The notes beneath the pieces are model-generated. The model worked only from the letters and a program-made list of their open reading frames with translations, was not told the DNA's origin and did no database searches. From positions 1 through 6,338 of the forward strand of contig QQUM01000028.1 of the NCBI GenBank assembly GCA_008501545.1: DNA of 6,338 bases. The letters run 5' to 3'. Within the stretch, counting starts at the first letter, position 1; each line of letters opens with the position of its first letter. Positions 6,162-6,338 of this stretch are shown here, one piece after another. Origin of the DNA: Calditrichota bacterium. Its GTDB lineage: Bacteria > Zhuqueibacterota > Zhuqueibacteria > Zhuqueibacterales > Geothermadaptataceae. A program made the translations under genes and the position numbers.

Positions 6162-6338
6162 TTAATTCTCGTCGTCTTGCTTGATTATTTTGTAACCAGA
6201 CACAAAAATAGTATTGATGTCGTCTTCATTCGTTTTCACAGTGCCTGTGGCTTCAACTTCTTCGTCGATATGGTCCATCAGTTCGCGGCCTTTTTTGGTG
6301 TCACCGACAACATAGTCTTCCTGCATTTCGGTTACTTC
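6162..6338 (-). CDS. C-terminal part of a small acidic protein of unknown name (5' truncated by window)
   Basis: The minus strand is open from the window edge to a TAA at 6164-6162 and gives 58 residues, starting EVTEMQEDYVVGDTKKGREL. It is acidic and ends IIKQDDEN. The middle and end (MDHIDEEVEATGTV, then NEDDINTIFVSGYKII) look like the last strands of small OB-like domains with a 'G--VeVtGtV----g---I-V--y-vi' pattern, often found in short exported bacterial proteins. That similarity is only a pattern impression, and the N-terminus that would show a signal peptide is missing. Codon structure and reading through to the window edge support a real gene. Its stop lies 86 bases before groES, with a strong hairpin between, so it may or may not share the groE transcript. 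Confidence 0.65.
   Translation of the reverse strand, partial: EVTEMQEDYVVGDTKKGRELMDHIDEEVEATGTVKTNEDDINTIFVSGYKIIKQDDEN

Noticed and set aside
1..6338. tRNA, rRNA, CRISPR array or integrase/transposase genes
   Set aside because: I looked on both strands and saw no cloverleaf, rRNA-like segment, spaced repeat array or recombinase motif. Non-coding gaps are all under 300 bases apart from the repeat remnant region 2046-2287, which is described.

Overview
The window is bacterial chromosomal DNA of moderate GC content with one clearly AT-rich patch. It carries a complete, conventional groES and groEL pair, class I/II aminotransferase and geranylgeranyl-reductase-type flavoprotein genes, and a type II toxin-antitoxin pair. 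The GroEL sequence and the amidohydrolase tail look most like bacteria of the Bacteroidota/Calditrichota (FCB) neighbourhood. That placement is an impression only and would need a search.

Left part, plus strand (1-1380): the tail of an amidohydrolase-like gene ends six bases before a full-length FAD-dependent geranylgeranyl reductase family gene (160-1380). The two are probably co-transcribed.

AT-rich insert (1381-2137): this holds a brnT-brnA type toxin-antitoxin operon on the minus strand. It is followed at 2138-2242 by a second, diverged copy of the last 105 bases of the reductase gene, ungapped, with 88 of 105 bases identical and ending at the same TGA. The toxin-antitoxin module is therefore bracketed by direct repeats of a gene 3' end, the arrangement left by elements that integrate into the ends of genes. 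No integrase is visible.

Right part, minus strand (6338-2288, read leftwards): the tail of a small protein gene of unknown name, a strong hairpin, groES, a stand-alone receiver-domain protein, groEL and an aminotransferase. The series ends in an intrinsic terminator at 2250-2284. The spacings are 86, 122, 22 and 38 bases, so groES to aminotransferase is plausibly one transcription unit. The receiver protein has glutamate where the phospho-accepting aspartate should be, so it is likely a phosphorylation-independent pseudo-receiver inside the chaperonin operon.

The two most notable things are this pseudo-receiver between groES and groEL, and the toxin-antitoxin insert flanked by a duplicated gene end.
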